64,000 nt of DNA, taken from positions 1 through 64,000 of the forward strand of contig NZ_CP118612.1 in NCBI RefSeq assembly GCF_028993555.1, read 5' to 3'. Below are positions 54,815 through 64,000 of the stretch, one piece after another. Within the stretch, counting starts at the first letter, position 1; the number at the start of each line of letters is the position of its first letter. The position numbers were made by a program, and so were the translations under genes. Below the pieces are notes generated by a model. It did not search any database. It was not told the origin of the DNA and worked only from the letters and a program-made list of their open reading frames with translations. This DNA comes from Ensifer adhaerens. Its GTDB lineage: Bacteria > Pseudomonadota > Alphaproteobacteria > Rhizobiales > Rhizobiaceae.

Positions 54815-56020
54815 ATGGGCGATCCTCTTCAAAAGTATCTCTGCTTGAATGATTTCGAGAGAACGGCGAGGCGCCGCCTTCCGCGGCCACTATTTGGCTA
54901 CATCGCGGGTGCGAGCGAAACCAATGCGTCGCTGCGCTACAATGCAGTCGATTTCGACGCGTATGCCTTTCGGCCGCGTGTGCTGCGAGACGTTTCCGGC
55001 CGCAGCATCCAGACAACGCTGCTCGGCGAAACATATGATGCGCCGTTTGGGATCGCGCCTATGGGCATCAGTGCACTGATGGCCTACCGCGGTGACGTTG
55101 AGCTGGCTGATGCAGCCCGAAAGCGTCGAATTCCCATGATCATGAGTGGATCATCGCTAACGCGGCTCGAGGACGTCGCCAACGCCGCCCCGGGCTCGTG
55201 GTTTCAGGCATATCTTCCAGGAGAACCCGACCGGATTGATGCACTGGTCGACCGCGTGCAACGGGCCGGTTTTCAGACGCTGGTCCTGACGGTCGACACG
55301 GCCACTCTGGCAAACCGCGAGAACAATGTTCGCGCCGGTTTCTCTACTCCCCTTCGTCCAAGTCTGCGCTTGGCCTGGCAAGGGATTATCCATCCGCGAT
55401 GGACGATCGGCACCTTTCTACGCACTTTGATGACGCAGGGCGTTCCGCATTTTGAGAACTCCTATGCGACCCGCGGCGCGCCGATCATTTCGTCGAACAT
55501 CATGCGCGATTTCGGGCGGCGGGATCACCTAAATTGGGTCCACCTCGAGCGCATTCGCGCGCGTTGGCCGGGAAAACTCGTCGTCAAAGGTGTTCTGCAT
55601 CCAGATGACGCTTCGCGCGTGCATGACGTGGGCGCGGATGGGTTGATCGTGTCCAATCACGGCGGGCGTCAACTCGACGGCACCATGTCGCCCTTAAGCG
55701 CGCTTCCTGAGATCGTTGCGCGGATCGGCAACAAAACCACTGTCATGGTCGACGGCGGCTTCCGGCGGGGCACCGATATAATCAAGGCACTCGCGCTGGG
55801 CGCACGCTTCGTTTTTGTCGGGCGGCCTTTCCTCTACGCAGCGGTTGTCGCCGGCAGTCCAGCTATCCTTAAAGCTATCGACATCCTAAAATCGGAAATC
55901 CATCAGGACATGGCGCTCCTCGGAGTCGTGGCGCTAGACGACATTGATGGCTGTTTCGTCGTTCGCCGTGATCGCGAAGGTCGTGGACCGGGCGTCACAT
56001 TGAAAAGGCTAGCGATTTGA
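54815..56020 (+). CDS. FMN-dependent alpha-hydroxy-acid dehydrogenase
   Basis: A 401-residue enzyme of the lactate/glycolate/mandelate dehydrogenase family. FMN and catalytic motifs: Tyr in LFGYIAGASE, PFGIAPMGISALMAYRGDVE, the Lys in LVVKGVLHPDDASR, the His/Arg in GLIVSNHGGRQLDGTMSPLS and VMVDGGFRRGTDIIKALALG. The start at 54815 is chosen where homology begins. It oxidises an L-2-hydroxy acid. Although separated from tctA by a terminator, it fits the hydroxy-acid catabolic locus. Confidence 0.93.
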   Translation: MGDPLQKYLCLNDFERTARRRLPRPLFGYIAGASETNASLRYNAVDFDAYAFRPRVLRDVSGRSIQTTLLGETYDAPFGIAPMGISALMAYRGDVELADAARKRRIPMIMSGSSLTRLEDVANAAPGSWFQAYLPGEPDRIDALVDRVQRAGFQTLVLTVDTATLANRENNVRAGFSTPLRPSLRLAWQGIIHPRWTIGTFLRTLMTQGVPHFENSYATRGAPIISSNIMRDFGRRDHLNWVHLERIRARWPGKLVVKGVLHPDDASRVHDVGADGLIVSNHGGRQLDGTMSPLSALPEIVARIGNKTTVMVDGGFRRGTDIIKALALGARFVFVGRPFLYAAVVAGSPAILKAIDILKSEIHQDMALLGVVALDDIDGCFVVRRDREGRGPGVTLKRLAI

Positions 56021-56048
56021 TTCTGTTCAAGGCGAAGGATCGCAGACG

Positions 56049-56071
56049 TGGTGGGCCCGGTAGGGGTCGAA
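56049..56071 (-). other. tRNA 3'-end fragment (possible attachment-site remnant)
   Basis: On the minus strand TTCGACCCCTACCGGGCCCA then CCA matches the T-loop-to-CCA end of a tRNA: TTCGA loop, an acceptor 3' strand CGGGCCC and a terminal ACCA. The upstream sequence does not fold into a tRNA (the 5' T-stem mismatches), so no complete tRNA gene exists here. Tyrosine integrases often use exactly this part of tRNA genes as attachment sites. Confidence 0.55.
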
Positions 56072-56220
56072 CTTTCAGTCCACGGCAAGTGCGTCGTGGG
56101 TGCCTCGCCTGATGCATTTCACGCTCGAACGGTCTGACCGGAAGAACGGCTCTTTTCCAGTGCGCAACGCGCGTAAAGCAATGCCGTTCAACTGGCATAA
56201 CCCTTTGTCAGTCGCATTTG

Positions 56221-57132
56221 CTATATTGTGGGCGGTTTCCATGCCGGCAGGTTTGTCCAGTTTGGAGGAAACCCCATCGCAGATTCTTCAGCGAGTGGGC
56301 AAGAGTCCATCAGTTCGATGAGTGATTGTCGCCAGAGTGTCCCCGGCGCGACGATCCCCATCATATAGCCGACGACCGCCAGCGTGTTGTAAAGCTTCCT
56401 CGCTGATGCGGCGTTCATCGCTAGCCTTAGCGAAGCCGGGGAGTTCGGCACAATCATCGTAACAGTAAATTGCTTGTTCCAAAGGCGACCATGGTGCGCG
56501 CAGATATTGCGCACATATGTAAGGTGGTGCGCAACGGAGACCAAAACCTTCTCGTCGAGCCCATAAGGTTTGGCTATCGCCTGGCGATCGGCGCGAAGCT
56601 TTAGGTTTCCCACCCATTTTGAAAGTTGTCCAAGCGACATGACTTCCGCAGTCATCCAAATCGGTGGGTGTTCGGGATCGTCGTATTTTGTCCGATAATG
56701 GACAATGAAAGTATCTTTAGAGCGCTCGATTTCCTCGATCAGGTTGGCAAAGGCTTTGGCATAATAGTCGGCGCGATCATAAAGCCCAGGGTCAAGGTAG
56801 CCGTGAGGGCCGTATTTCATGGCAAGGTGGTGTGCCCAGCTTCCCCGTAGCGAGACTTCGATGCGTTCGATCGCATCCATGACGTGCAGTCGAAGCCGCC
56901 TATCAAAGGCATAGAGTGCCAGCACGTCCTCGAAGGAGGTGCCATCTTTGAACTTGTGCCCTCCAGCAAGCGGCGTCGGTTCCTCAAACGGAAGCCAGTA
57001 GGCGCGCAGGCGATAGTAGCTTATGTGTTGAAGGCAGTGAGCGGCGTGCGCCGGATCGGGAACGGCCATGCCCCTGGCTTCAAGCAGAGTAATTTGATCG
57101 GCTATTGAAACGGAAGGCTTGGTGAACTTCAT
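56221..57132 (-). CDS. Abi_2 family abortive-infection protein (AbiD/AbiF-like)
   Basis: A 303-residue protein of the Abi_2 (AbiD/AbiF) phage-defence family. Typical features are the N-terminal KPSVSIADQITLLEARGM, ISYYRLRAYWLPFE and the C-terminal YVRNICAHHGRLWN, which contains an RX4-6H motif of HEPN ribonucleases. Predicted to cut RNA upon infection. It stands alone next to a tRNA fragment, with an AT-rich upstream region, consistent with acquisition as a defence cargo. The trigger is unknown. Confidence 0.92.
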   Translation of the reverse strand: MKFTKPSVSIADQITLLEARGMAVPDPAHAAHCLQHISYYRLRAYWLPFEEPTPLAGGHKFKDGTSFEDVLALYAFDRRLRLHVMDAIERIEVSLRGSWAHHLAMKYGPHGYLDPGLYDRADYYAKAFANLIEEIERSKDTFIVHYRTKYDDPEHPPIWMTAEVMSLGQLSKWVGNLKLRADRQAIAKPYGLDEKVLVSVAHHLTYVRNICAHHGRLWNKQFTVTMIVPNSPASLRLAMNAASARKLYNTLAVVGYMMGIVAPGTLWRQSLIELMDSCPLAEESAMGFPPNWTNLPAWKPPTI

Positions 57133-57662
57133 GCCATTTCATAGGCGGATTCGAAGTTCCAGAAAAGAGAAACCCGCCTGGGTGCGCAGTTCCGAAACCG
57201 AAGTTTCGTCCGAGGCGTGGCGGGTCTTATTGATGAGTGATATGGCCCATACTTATTAAGAATGCAATAACGCGAGGGGCAAAAATCTACCCGAGTGTGC
57301 GCTTTCACGGGCAACGAGTTGATCCTGAATCACGATTTATTTTCGAAGGGACAACACCGGCTTTTTATCGATCGACAACTTAGCCAACGAAATCTGTTCC
57401 GAGGACACCGCTGGGTGCTGCGCCAGGCGACAGGACCGAGAGAAGCTTGCTAGAGTCGAAGGTGCTCGGCCCAAGGGAGCTCGAAGCTGCACGTGAACGT
57501 TTCACGAGTGTTGTGCTGGGTTTGTTTCCGCTTTGTGCGTCCAGATGGTGTAACGGGCGGGAACCCGGCCCGGCAGGTTTGAAGGGCCGGTGGTCGTCCC
57601 TCACAATGATGGTGTCGCGGAGTCAGGAGTGGCCTGCTCCATAGCAGCACGGAGAGACGACC
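57133..57662. other. Non-coding stretch holding the left end of the second IS110 element
   Basis: About 530 bp. The part up to about 57400 is AT-rich and probably contains the abi promoter. The GC-rich part from about 57430 to 57660 has hairpin-forming sequence (for example GGGCGGGAACCCGGCCC) and could encode the bridge RNA that IS110 recombinases use. The boundary is not visible. Confidence 0.4.
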
Positions 57663-58700
57663 ATGAAAGAGTATGCCGGCATCGACGTATCATTGGAATA
57701 CTCGAGTGTGTGCGTGGTGGATGCGGATGGCCGCATCGTGCGGGAAGCAAAGATCCTCAGCGAACCCGATGCGCTGATCGCCTGGTTCGGCGCGCATGGC
57801 GTGGCGATGGAGCGCATTGGTCTGGAGGCCGGCCCGTTGTCGCAGTGGCTGCATGCCGGGATGGTGAAAGCCGGTCTTTGCGTCGAGCTGATCGAGACGC
57901 GCCACGTGCGTGCAGCCTTCAAGACGATGCCGGTCAAGACCGACAAGAAGGACGCCCGCGGCATTGCGCAGTTGATGCGGCTGGGCTGGTTCCGACCGGT
58001 CCACTGCAAATCGCTTGCTGCCCAGGAGGTGCGTGCGCTGCTGACCGCCCGCAAGCTCATTCAGGGTAAGCTGCACGACATCGAGATGAGTATCCGGGGC
58101 ATCCTGCGCGGCTTCGGCCTCAAGGTCGGGCCGACGACGCGGCGCACGTACGCGGGACGTATCCGCGCGCTGGTTGCCGGCCATTCGACCTTGGAAGCGA
58201 TCGCGACGGCACTGCTCAAAGTGCGCGACGCGCTTGTGCACGAATTTGCAGGGCTTGATCGCACGTTGCGTGCCATCGCCCGCCAGGACGACAACGCCCT
58301 TCGGTTGATGACGACGCCCGGCGTTGGCGTCCTGGTGGCGCTGACGTTTGTGGCGGCCGTCGATGCGCCGGAGCGCTTCCGCTCCTCCCGCGCGGTCGGG
58401 CTGCACTTCGGATTGACGCCGAGGAAATATCAATCGGGCGAGACCGATCACAGCGGTCGCATCTCGAAGATCGGCGATGGCAGCGTGCGAACCGTGCTCT
58501 ACGAGGCGGCCAACGTCATCCTGACGCGGCCGGTCAAAGGCTCCGATCTGAAGGGCTGGGCACTGGCGGTCGCAAAACGTGCCGGTCCGAGAAAGGCGCG
58601 CGTCGCGCTGGCCCGCAAGCTGGCGGTGGTGTTGCATCGCATGCTCACGGACGGAACCAGCTTCATTGCTCATAAGGGAGCGTCCGCCGTGCCGGCTTGA
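57663..58700 (+). CDS. IS110-family transposase (second copy)
   Basis: A 345-residue DEDD recombinase. Catalytic residues: Asp in YAGIDVSLEYS, Glu in RIGLEAGPLSQWL, two Asp in VKTDKKDARGIAQL. The C-terminal transposase_20 region has TTPGVGVLVALTFVAAVDAP and the conserved Ser region SGRISKIGDGSVRTVLYEA. ATG 57663 lies close behind GGAGAG. Intact, but clearly a different IS110 lineage from the first copy. Confidence 0.94.
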   Translation: MKEYAGIDVSLEYSSVCVVDADGRIVREAKILSEPDALIAWFGAHGVAMERIGLEAGPLSQWLHAGMVKAGLCVELIETRHVRAAFKTMPVKTDKKDARGIAQLMRLGWFRPVHCKSLAAQEVRALLTARKLIQGKLHDIEMSIRGILRGFGLKVGPTTRRTYAGRIRALVAGHSTLEAIATALLKVRDALVHEFAGLDRTLRAIARQDDNALRLMTTPGVGVLVALTFVAAVDAPERFRSSRAVGLHFGLTPRKYQSGETDHSGRISKIGDGSVRTVLYEAANVILTRPVKGSDLKGWALAVAKRAGPRKARVALARKLAVVLHRMLTDGTSFIAHKGASAVPA

Positions 58701-59286
58701 CCGCAGGAGACGACAAGACAGGCGTTCGGACGGGCACAGCCATCAGCCCTCCGCAGCAAGGTCCCTTCGCCGGGACGATGGATGGGTTAGGCCGTTATGC
58801 GATCAGCAGCACGCGGTGACTGCGCCGTTTCAGATTGGCCAACCGGTCCTCAGCAGACCCCATAGAGCAGCGGCAAAGCTCCGACTGCGGACAGAAGCAA
58901 GCACTCGGCGAGGGATTACGCGCACAAGGGATTGACGAGGCGCCCGTTACAGAAGGATCGCATAATGTATCATCGGGATCGGTTTAGCGGCCTGCTCCGT
59001 TAACGAGTATCTGAGATCTCGGGCGCGCATACATGTGCTGCACTCAGGCGTTTCCGCGACCTTCTACGAGCATAGAAAATTCCATTTGGCGATCGACGGC
59101 CCTGTCGAGGTGGCGTTGCAGGAGGGTGAATTGGCTTGGCAAAGGACGTATCCGCCAAGGAGTGCGCGTAGTCACGATCGATGGGCTGACATTGAGCTGA
59201 CGGTCGTAATTGCAAGGAAATTGCGACCGACGAGCGTGCGGGGCAGCGATGCCGTGGCGGCACCGGGTGCTGGGTCTGTGGTCTTC
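58701..59286. other. Gene-free stretch between IS110 and the LacI gene
   Basis: About 585 bp. It includes the right non-coding end of the IS110 element (to roughly 58950) and decayed sequence beyond. No conserved gene recognised. Open frames on the plus strand here are antisense shadows of the LacI gene. Confidence 0.4.
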
Positions 59287-60333
59287 CTAGCTACTACGGC
59301 GATGTTGCAATGTGAACCGGGTGTCGATCATACGCGATCCGGTCGTCTTCTCGCCGTTGAGGTGATCGTCGATCAACCGTGCGGCCTCACGGCCGATCAG
59401 GTCGCCGGAGGGGCGGATGGTGGTGAGTGGCGGATTGCAGGCGGCGCTGAAGCTGAGATCGCCGAAGCCGACTACGGCCAACCGGTCCGGTACGGTGACC
59501 TTCATCCGTTCGCACCCGAACAGCACGCCGAGTGCGATGTGGTCGTTCGAGCAGGCGATACCGTCAGTGTCGGGGTGGAGCCGCAAGGCTTCCGCCAAAA
59601 GCATCGAGCCGATTTCGGCGGAGGCTGTGTCTGGATGTTCGACGACCTTGGCGACCGCGCCCGCTGCGTGCGCAGCCCGCAGGAAGCCGTCACAGCGTTG
59701 TTTGGCGCGTCGGTCCTGATGCATGCGGGCGCCGAGAAAGACAAGATTGCGGCGACTCTGTTGGATGAGGTGTTCTGCCACCGCGATGCCGACTTGATCG
59801 TGATGAAACCCGATGGCTGCGTCGATTTGCGGACCACCGAGCTCCCAGATTTCGATAACGGGAATGGTGACGTTGGCGAGCAGGCGGCGTGTTGCGGGAC
59901 TATGCGACAGGCCAGTAAGAACAATGGCTGCCGGTGCCCATGACAACGCCATGCGCACCAGTTCCTCTTCTTCTTGCTCATCGTACTCGGTGTGACCGAG
60001 GATGAGTTGCAGGCGCTGTTTCTTGAGTGCTGTCTGCATAGACGCGACCGTCTCGGCAAAGAACGCGTTGCGCACTGAAGGAACAATGATGCTGACAGCG
60101 CGGGAAGAAGCCGCGGCAAGCCCGCCGGCCATCAGGTTCGGCACGTAATTGAGTTTCTCAATCGCCCGACTGATGGCTTGGCTCGCCGTACCCGAAACCG
60201 CCTCCGGCTTGCGCAAGAAGAGCGACACCGTGGAGGGGGAGACGTTGGCGAGCTCGGCCACGTCGGACATGGTGACGGACTGCATCTTGCGGCGATTGCG
60301 TGGCGCCTTTCGCATCCTGTTGTCCATAAGCAT
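59287..60333 (-). CDS. LacI-family regulator
   Basis: A 348-residue LacI/GalR repressor. Helix-turn-helix near residues 20-42: TMSDVAELANVSPSTVSLFL. The periplasmic-binding-like effector domain includes SIIVPSVRNAFFAETVASMQ and the C-terminal GFGDLSFSAACNPPLTTIRP. Divergent from a sugar ABC transporter operon, with a repeated candidate operator in the gap, one copy adjacent to its own start. It probably represses the transporter and itself until a sugar is present. Confidence 0.93.
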   Translation of the reverse strand: MLMDNRMRKAPRNRRKMQSVTMSDVAELANVSPSTVSLFLRKPEAVSGTASQAISRAIEKLNYVPNLMAGGLAAASSRAVSIIVPSVRNAFFAETVASMQTALKKQRLQLILGHTEYDEQEEEELVRMALSWAPAAIVLTGLSHSPATRRLLANVTIPVIEIWELGGPQIDAAIGFHHDQVGIAVAEHLIQQSRRNLVFLGARMHQDRRAKQRCDGFLRAAHAAGAVAKVVEHPDTASAEIGSMLLAEALRLHPDTDGIACSNDHIALGVLFGCERMKVTVPDRLAVVGFGDLSFSAACNPPLTTIRPSGDLIGREAARLIDDHLNGEKTTGSRMIDTRFTLQHRRSS

Positions 60334-60336
60334 CTC

Positions 60337-60350
60337 CGTAGCGCTATTAT
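60337..60350. promoter_or_regulatory. Candidate LacI-family operator, copy 1
   Basis: CGTAGCGCTATTAT with palindromic core TAGCGCTA and central CG typical of LacI-family sites. It lies 3 bp upstream of the lacI-like start codon. Confidence 0.6.
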
Positions 60351-60511
60351 CGCACTACTAGCATACTTTTCATCCAGCCTCAACAATAATCGCGACCGAT
60401 TTTCTATGTAATTTGCTGAAAACACAGCGCATTTTTCTCTCCTCCGCACCGATTTTCGATGCCATCGGCGACCGCAAACATTTTTTTGAGTCCATCTTGC
60501 TTCGAAAAAAT

Positions 60512-60525
60512 CGTAGCGCTATTAT
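60512..60525. promoter_or_regulatory. Candidate LacI-family operator, copy 2
   Basis: Same 14 bases as at 60337-60350, 46 bp upstream of the ABC ATPase start. Two copies in one 237-bp gap are very unlikely by chance and suggest looping or dual repression. Confidence 0.6.
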
Positions 60526-60570
60526 TGGTGCCAGTTAAGCCGGATGCCCGGCCGATGTTGGGAGGGAAGA

Positions 60571-61647
60571 ATGGCTTCTGTCAGCCTGCGAAAGCTGGAA
60601 AAAAGTTACGGTTCGCTGCGCATCGTGAAAGGCGTCGACCTTGAGATCGCCGATGGCGAATTCGTCGTCTTCGTCGGTCCGTCGGGCTGTGGAAAGTCCA
60701 CCACATTGCGCATGGTCGCCGGGCTCGAAAGCATCACAGGCGGCGAGATCCGCATCGGCGAAACGCTGGTCAATCGCCTCCCGCCGCGCGAGCGCGATAT
60801 CGCTATGGTCTTCCAAGACTACGCCCTCTATCCGCATAAGACAGTGCGCGAGAACATGGGGTTTAGTCTGAAGGTGCACGGTGTTGCGCCGCGCGAGGCC
60901 GATCAGCGTGTCAACGAGGCGGCTGAGATGCTTGGCATCGACCACTTACTTGAGCGTCGTCCGGGTCAGCTCTCAGGCGGTCAACGCCAGCGCGTCGCCA
61001 TGGGGCGCGCCATCGTGCGTCGCCCGAAGGTTTTTCTGTTCGACGAGCCGCTGTCCAATCTCGACGCAAAGCTGCGCGGGCAGGTGCGTACCGAGATCAA
61101 GCGCCTGCATCAGCAGATCGGGACGACGATCATCTATGTTACGCATGACCAGGTCGAGGCCATGACGCTTGCCGATCGTATCGTCATTCTCAAGGGTGGC
61201 GACATCGAGCAGGTCGGCACGCCGGACGAGGTCTACAATCGCCCGCAGAGCGTTTTCGTCGGCGGGTTCGTCGGGTCTCCGGCGATGAACTTTGCGAAGG
61301 CCAAAATCCAATCCGGCTGTCTCGCCTTTACCGACGGCAACAGACTCGCTCTGTCCTCTGTTCGGGCGGGACGTGAGGCGGCTTTTGAGGGCCGCGATGT
61401 CATCGTCGGCATCAGGCCGGAGCATTTCGGTGTGGCCCCGGATCCGGCGGCGACGCTCGCAGTGCGCGTGCAGGTCGTCGAACCGCTTGGTTCCGACACC
61501 CTGGTGCATTTTTCGGTTGGCGGCGATGTGCTGACCGCCCGCATGCCGCCCGAGACGCGGCCCGAGCCGGGCGCCGAAATCCGCATCGGAGTCGATCCCT
61601 CGAAAATCCATCTTTTCGATGCCGCCAGCGAGCGCGTCATCAACTGA
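60571..61647 (+). CDS. Sugar ABC transporter ATPase (UgpC/MalK type)
   Basis: A 358-residue ATPase starting at ATG 60571 behind GGGAGG. Walker A FVGPSGCGKSTTLRMVAGLE, Q-loop VFQDYALYPHKTV, signature LSGGQRQRVAMGRAIV, Walker B VFLFDEPLSNLDAKLR, H-loop IYVTHDQVEAMTLADR. The C-terminal TOBE-type regulatory domain (GIRPEHFGVAPDPA) is present. It is the first gene of the operon, so the ATPase precedes the binding protein, an order seen in some rhizobial sugar systems. Confidence 0.96.
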   Translation: MASVSLRKLEKSYGSLRIVKGVDLEIADGEFVVFVGPSGCGKSTTLRMVAGLESITGGEIRIGETLVNRLPPRERDIAMVFQDYALYPHKTVRENMGFSLKVHGVAPREADQRVNEAAEMLGIDHLLERRPGQLSGGQRQRVAMGRAIVRRPKVFLFDEPLSNLDAKLRGQVRTEIKRLHQQIGTTIIYVTHDQVEAMTLADRIVILKGGDIEQVGTPDEVYNRPQSVFVGGFVGSPAMNFAKAKIQSGCLAFTDGNRLALSSVRAGREAAFEGRDVIVGIRPEHFGVAPDPAATLAVRVQVVEPLGSDTLVHFSVGGDVLTARMPPETRPEPGAEIRIGVDPSKIHLFDAASERVIN

Positions 61648-62922
<1,275 letters not shown>

Positions 62923-62993
62923 TCGCAATCGCCGGAAGGGATTTTCCATTTTCCCTTTCGGCTCCCCAACCTGAATTGTCGGGAGTTGCACCG

Positions 62994-63929
62994 GTGACGA
63001 CGACCTCCATCCTCAATGCGGCAACCAGTGCTGACCGCGGACCGCCAGCCTGGACGCGCTGGCTCGACCTCGGCGACCGGGCGCTTGCCGTGGTATTGCT
63101 TGCCCCAGCGGCGATTCTTCTCGCGCTGATCATCGTCTATCCGGTGCTGCGCCTCGGCTATACCAGCTTTTTCAGCCTGTCGCTGACGTCGGGTCTCCCC
63201 GCGGAATTCGTGGGCCTCGAAAACTACAGCCTTATGCTGGAAGACCCGGTCTTCTGGGAAACGACGTGGAATACCGTCCTCATCACCCTCATCACTGTGC
63301 CCGGCGCCCTCCTGGTCGGGCTTGCACTGGCCCTGCTTGCCAATCTCCCTTTCGGCGTGCAGTGGCCAGTGCGCCTTTCCCTGCTGATCCCCTGGGCGCT
63401 GCCACTCTCATTCGCCGGTCTGATCTTTGCCTGGTTCTTCCATTCGGAATACGGCGTCGTCAACGACGTGCTGATCCGTCTAGGCTTCGAGAGCATCATC
63501 TGGTTCAACTCGCCGAATTGGGCCTTCGCCGCGATCTGTCTGACCATCGTCTGGAAGACCTCGTCGTTTATGGCGCTGATCATTCTTGCCGGTCTGCAGA
63601 CGATACCGCGCTCCCTCTATGAGGCCGCCGACGTCGACGGCGCCGGCCGGGTTCGCCAGTTCTTCGAGATCACGCTGCCGCTCCTGAAGCCATCGATCGT
63701 CGTCGCGCTGATTTTCCGCACCATCACGGCGCTGCAGACCTTCGACATCCCCTACATGATGACGGGAGGCGGCCCCGGTACTTCGACCTCGACGCTTGCC
63801 ATGTACATCCACCAGAACACGGTCTCTTTCCTCGATCTCGGCTACGGCTCGGCGCTTGCCGTCGTGATGTTCGCCCTGTCGATGTGCGTGACCGCCGTCT
63901 ATCTGCGCGCCATCCGGACCAAGGAGTAA
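62994..63929 (+). CDS. Sugar ABC transporter permease (MalF type)
   Basis: A 311-residue permease starting at GTG 62994, about 9 nt after GGGAG. Six predicted membrane spans, beginning ALAVVLLAPAAILLALIIVY. The EAA loop near residue 210 reads RSLYEAADVDGAGRVRQFFE, the site that contacts the ATPase. The upstream in-frame extension to 62745 is inside the binding-protein gene and is rejected. Confidence 0.95.
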   Translation: MTTTSILNAATSADRGPPAWTRWLDLGDRALAVVLLAPAAILLALIIVYPVLRLGYTSFFSLSLTSGLPAEFVGLENYSLMLEDPVFWETTWNTVLITLITVPGALLVGLALALLANLPFGVQWPVRLSLLIPWALPLSFAGLIFAWFFHSEYGVVNDVLIRLGFESIIWFNSPNWAFAAICLTIVWKTSSFMALIILAGLQTIPRSLYEAADVDGAGRVRQFFEITLPLLKPSIVVALIFRTITALQTFDIPYMMTGGGPGTSTSTLAMYIHQNTVSFLDLGYGSALAVVMFALSMCVTAVYLRAIRTKE

Positions 63930-63932
63930 GCC

Positions 63933-64000
63933 ATGAGTGCCGTCGCCGCCCCCGGACTTTCCGGACTTCTTTCCGGCCGCCCGCTGCGCTTCCTCGCCGG
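63933..64000 (+). CDS. Second permease of the sugar ABC operon (partial, window end)
   Basis: ATG 63933 is 4 bp after the previous stop and opens MSAVAAPGLSGLLSGRPLRF. Only 22 residues are visible. By operon order this should be the MalG-type inner-membrane partner. The identity is inferred from context, since no motif is in view. Confidence 0.7.
   Translation, partial: MSAVAAPGLSGLLSGRPLRFLA

Noticed and set aside
56020..56110. A complete tRNA gene at the GGGCCC/TTCGA sequence
   Set aside because: Only the 3' end matches. The 5' part of the T-stem mismatches and no anticodon or D arm can be folded upstream, so it is listed as a fragment.
48066..58978. A 15-base sequence ATCGCATAATGTATC occurring near 48.07 kb and 58.96 kb, recalling half of a dif site
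   Set aside because: A shared 15-mer is expected about once or more by chance in 64 kb, and neither copy has the second recombinase half-site with matching symmetry.

Overview
This window looks like part of a large secondary replicon (plasmid, megaplasmid or chromid) of a Rhizobiaceae bacterium, most likely Sinorhizobium/Ensifer or Rhizobium. The evidence is a complete repABC replication/partition operon opening exactly at base 1, a counter-transcribed RNA between repB and repC, a RIME-type intergenic palindromic element, two BA14K-family relics, and many ABC and TTT transport operons beside LysR, LacI, Lrp and MerR regulators. No ribosomal RNA, intact tRNA or core housekeeping operon was seen.

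Layout. 1-3.6 kb: repA-repB-ctRNA-repC, with the probable origin inside repC. 4-9.4 kb: one exported DUF1254/DUF1214-type protein, then insertion sequences (IS5 and IS110 families) and decayed DNA including a BA14K relic. Near 9.4-9.55 kb two copies of a 16-bp parS-like palindrome lie 174 bp apart. 9.6-11.2 kb: an exported CsgG-like protein and a small unknown protein. 11.2-15.6 kb: a recombinase module with a Phd/VapC toxin-antitoxin pair overlapping a tyrosine recombinase, a serine resolvase, an internally deleted recombinase copy, and a relic of a second repC. 15.9-17.9 kb: an IS66-type element with terminal inverted repeats, a target duplication and two frameshifts.

18-22 kb holds small gene relics, RidA, a TudS/DUF523 protein, and a CueR/HmrR-type MerR regulator divergent from an exported DJ-1/PfpI protein, with a mirrored pair of MerR-type operators between them. 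22.4-30.4 kb is a probable catabolic island for 2,3-diaminopropionate or a related non-protein amino acid: Lrp regulator, diaminopropionate ammonia-lyase, two substrate-binding proteins, an M24 hydrolase, a fused permease-ATPase and a 5'-truncated amidohydrolase. 30.8-41.5 kb is mixed: a cyclase-YHS protein, two berberine-bridge-type FAD oxidoreductases (one truncated), a dead IS6 element, an exported protein, RIME, FecR-like protein, second BA14K relic, TadG-like protein and a GlxA-type regulator. 42-48.6 kb contains small and regulatory genes with several frameshifted relics, a tail-anchored protein and a Cys-rich 58-residue protein.

48.8-56 kb is a coherent hydroxy-acid catabolic locus: LysR, 2-hydroxyacid dehydrogenase, RraA-family aldolase-like protein, TctCBA uptake system and an FMN-dependent 2-hydroxy-acid dehydrogenase. 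56-58.7 kb has a tRNA 3'-end fragment, an Abi_2 abortive-infection protein and a second IS110 element. 59.3-64 kb is a LacI regulator divergent from a sugar ABC transporter operon that runs off the window; a 14-bp repeat occurs at both ends of their intergenic region.

The strongest candidates for undescribed biology are the MerR/DJ-1 switch, the diaminopropionate-type catabolic island, the toxin-antitoxin-recombinase operon beside a second repC relic, the distant parS-like pair, the cyclase-YHS fusion and the tail-anchored protein at 46.8 kb. All functional statements are from reading the sequence; no database search was run.
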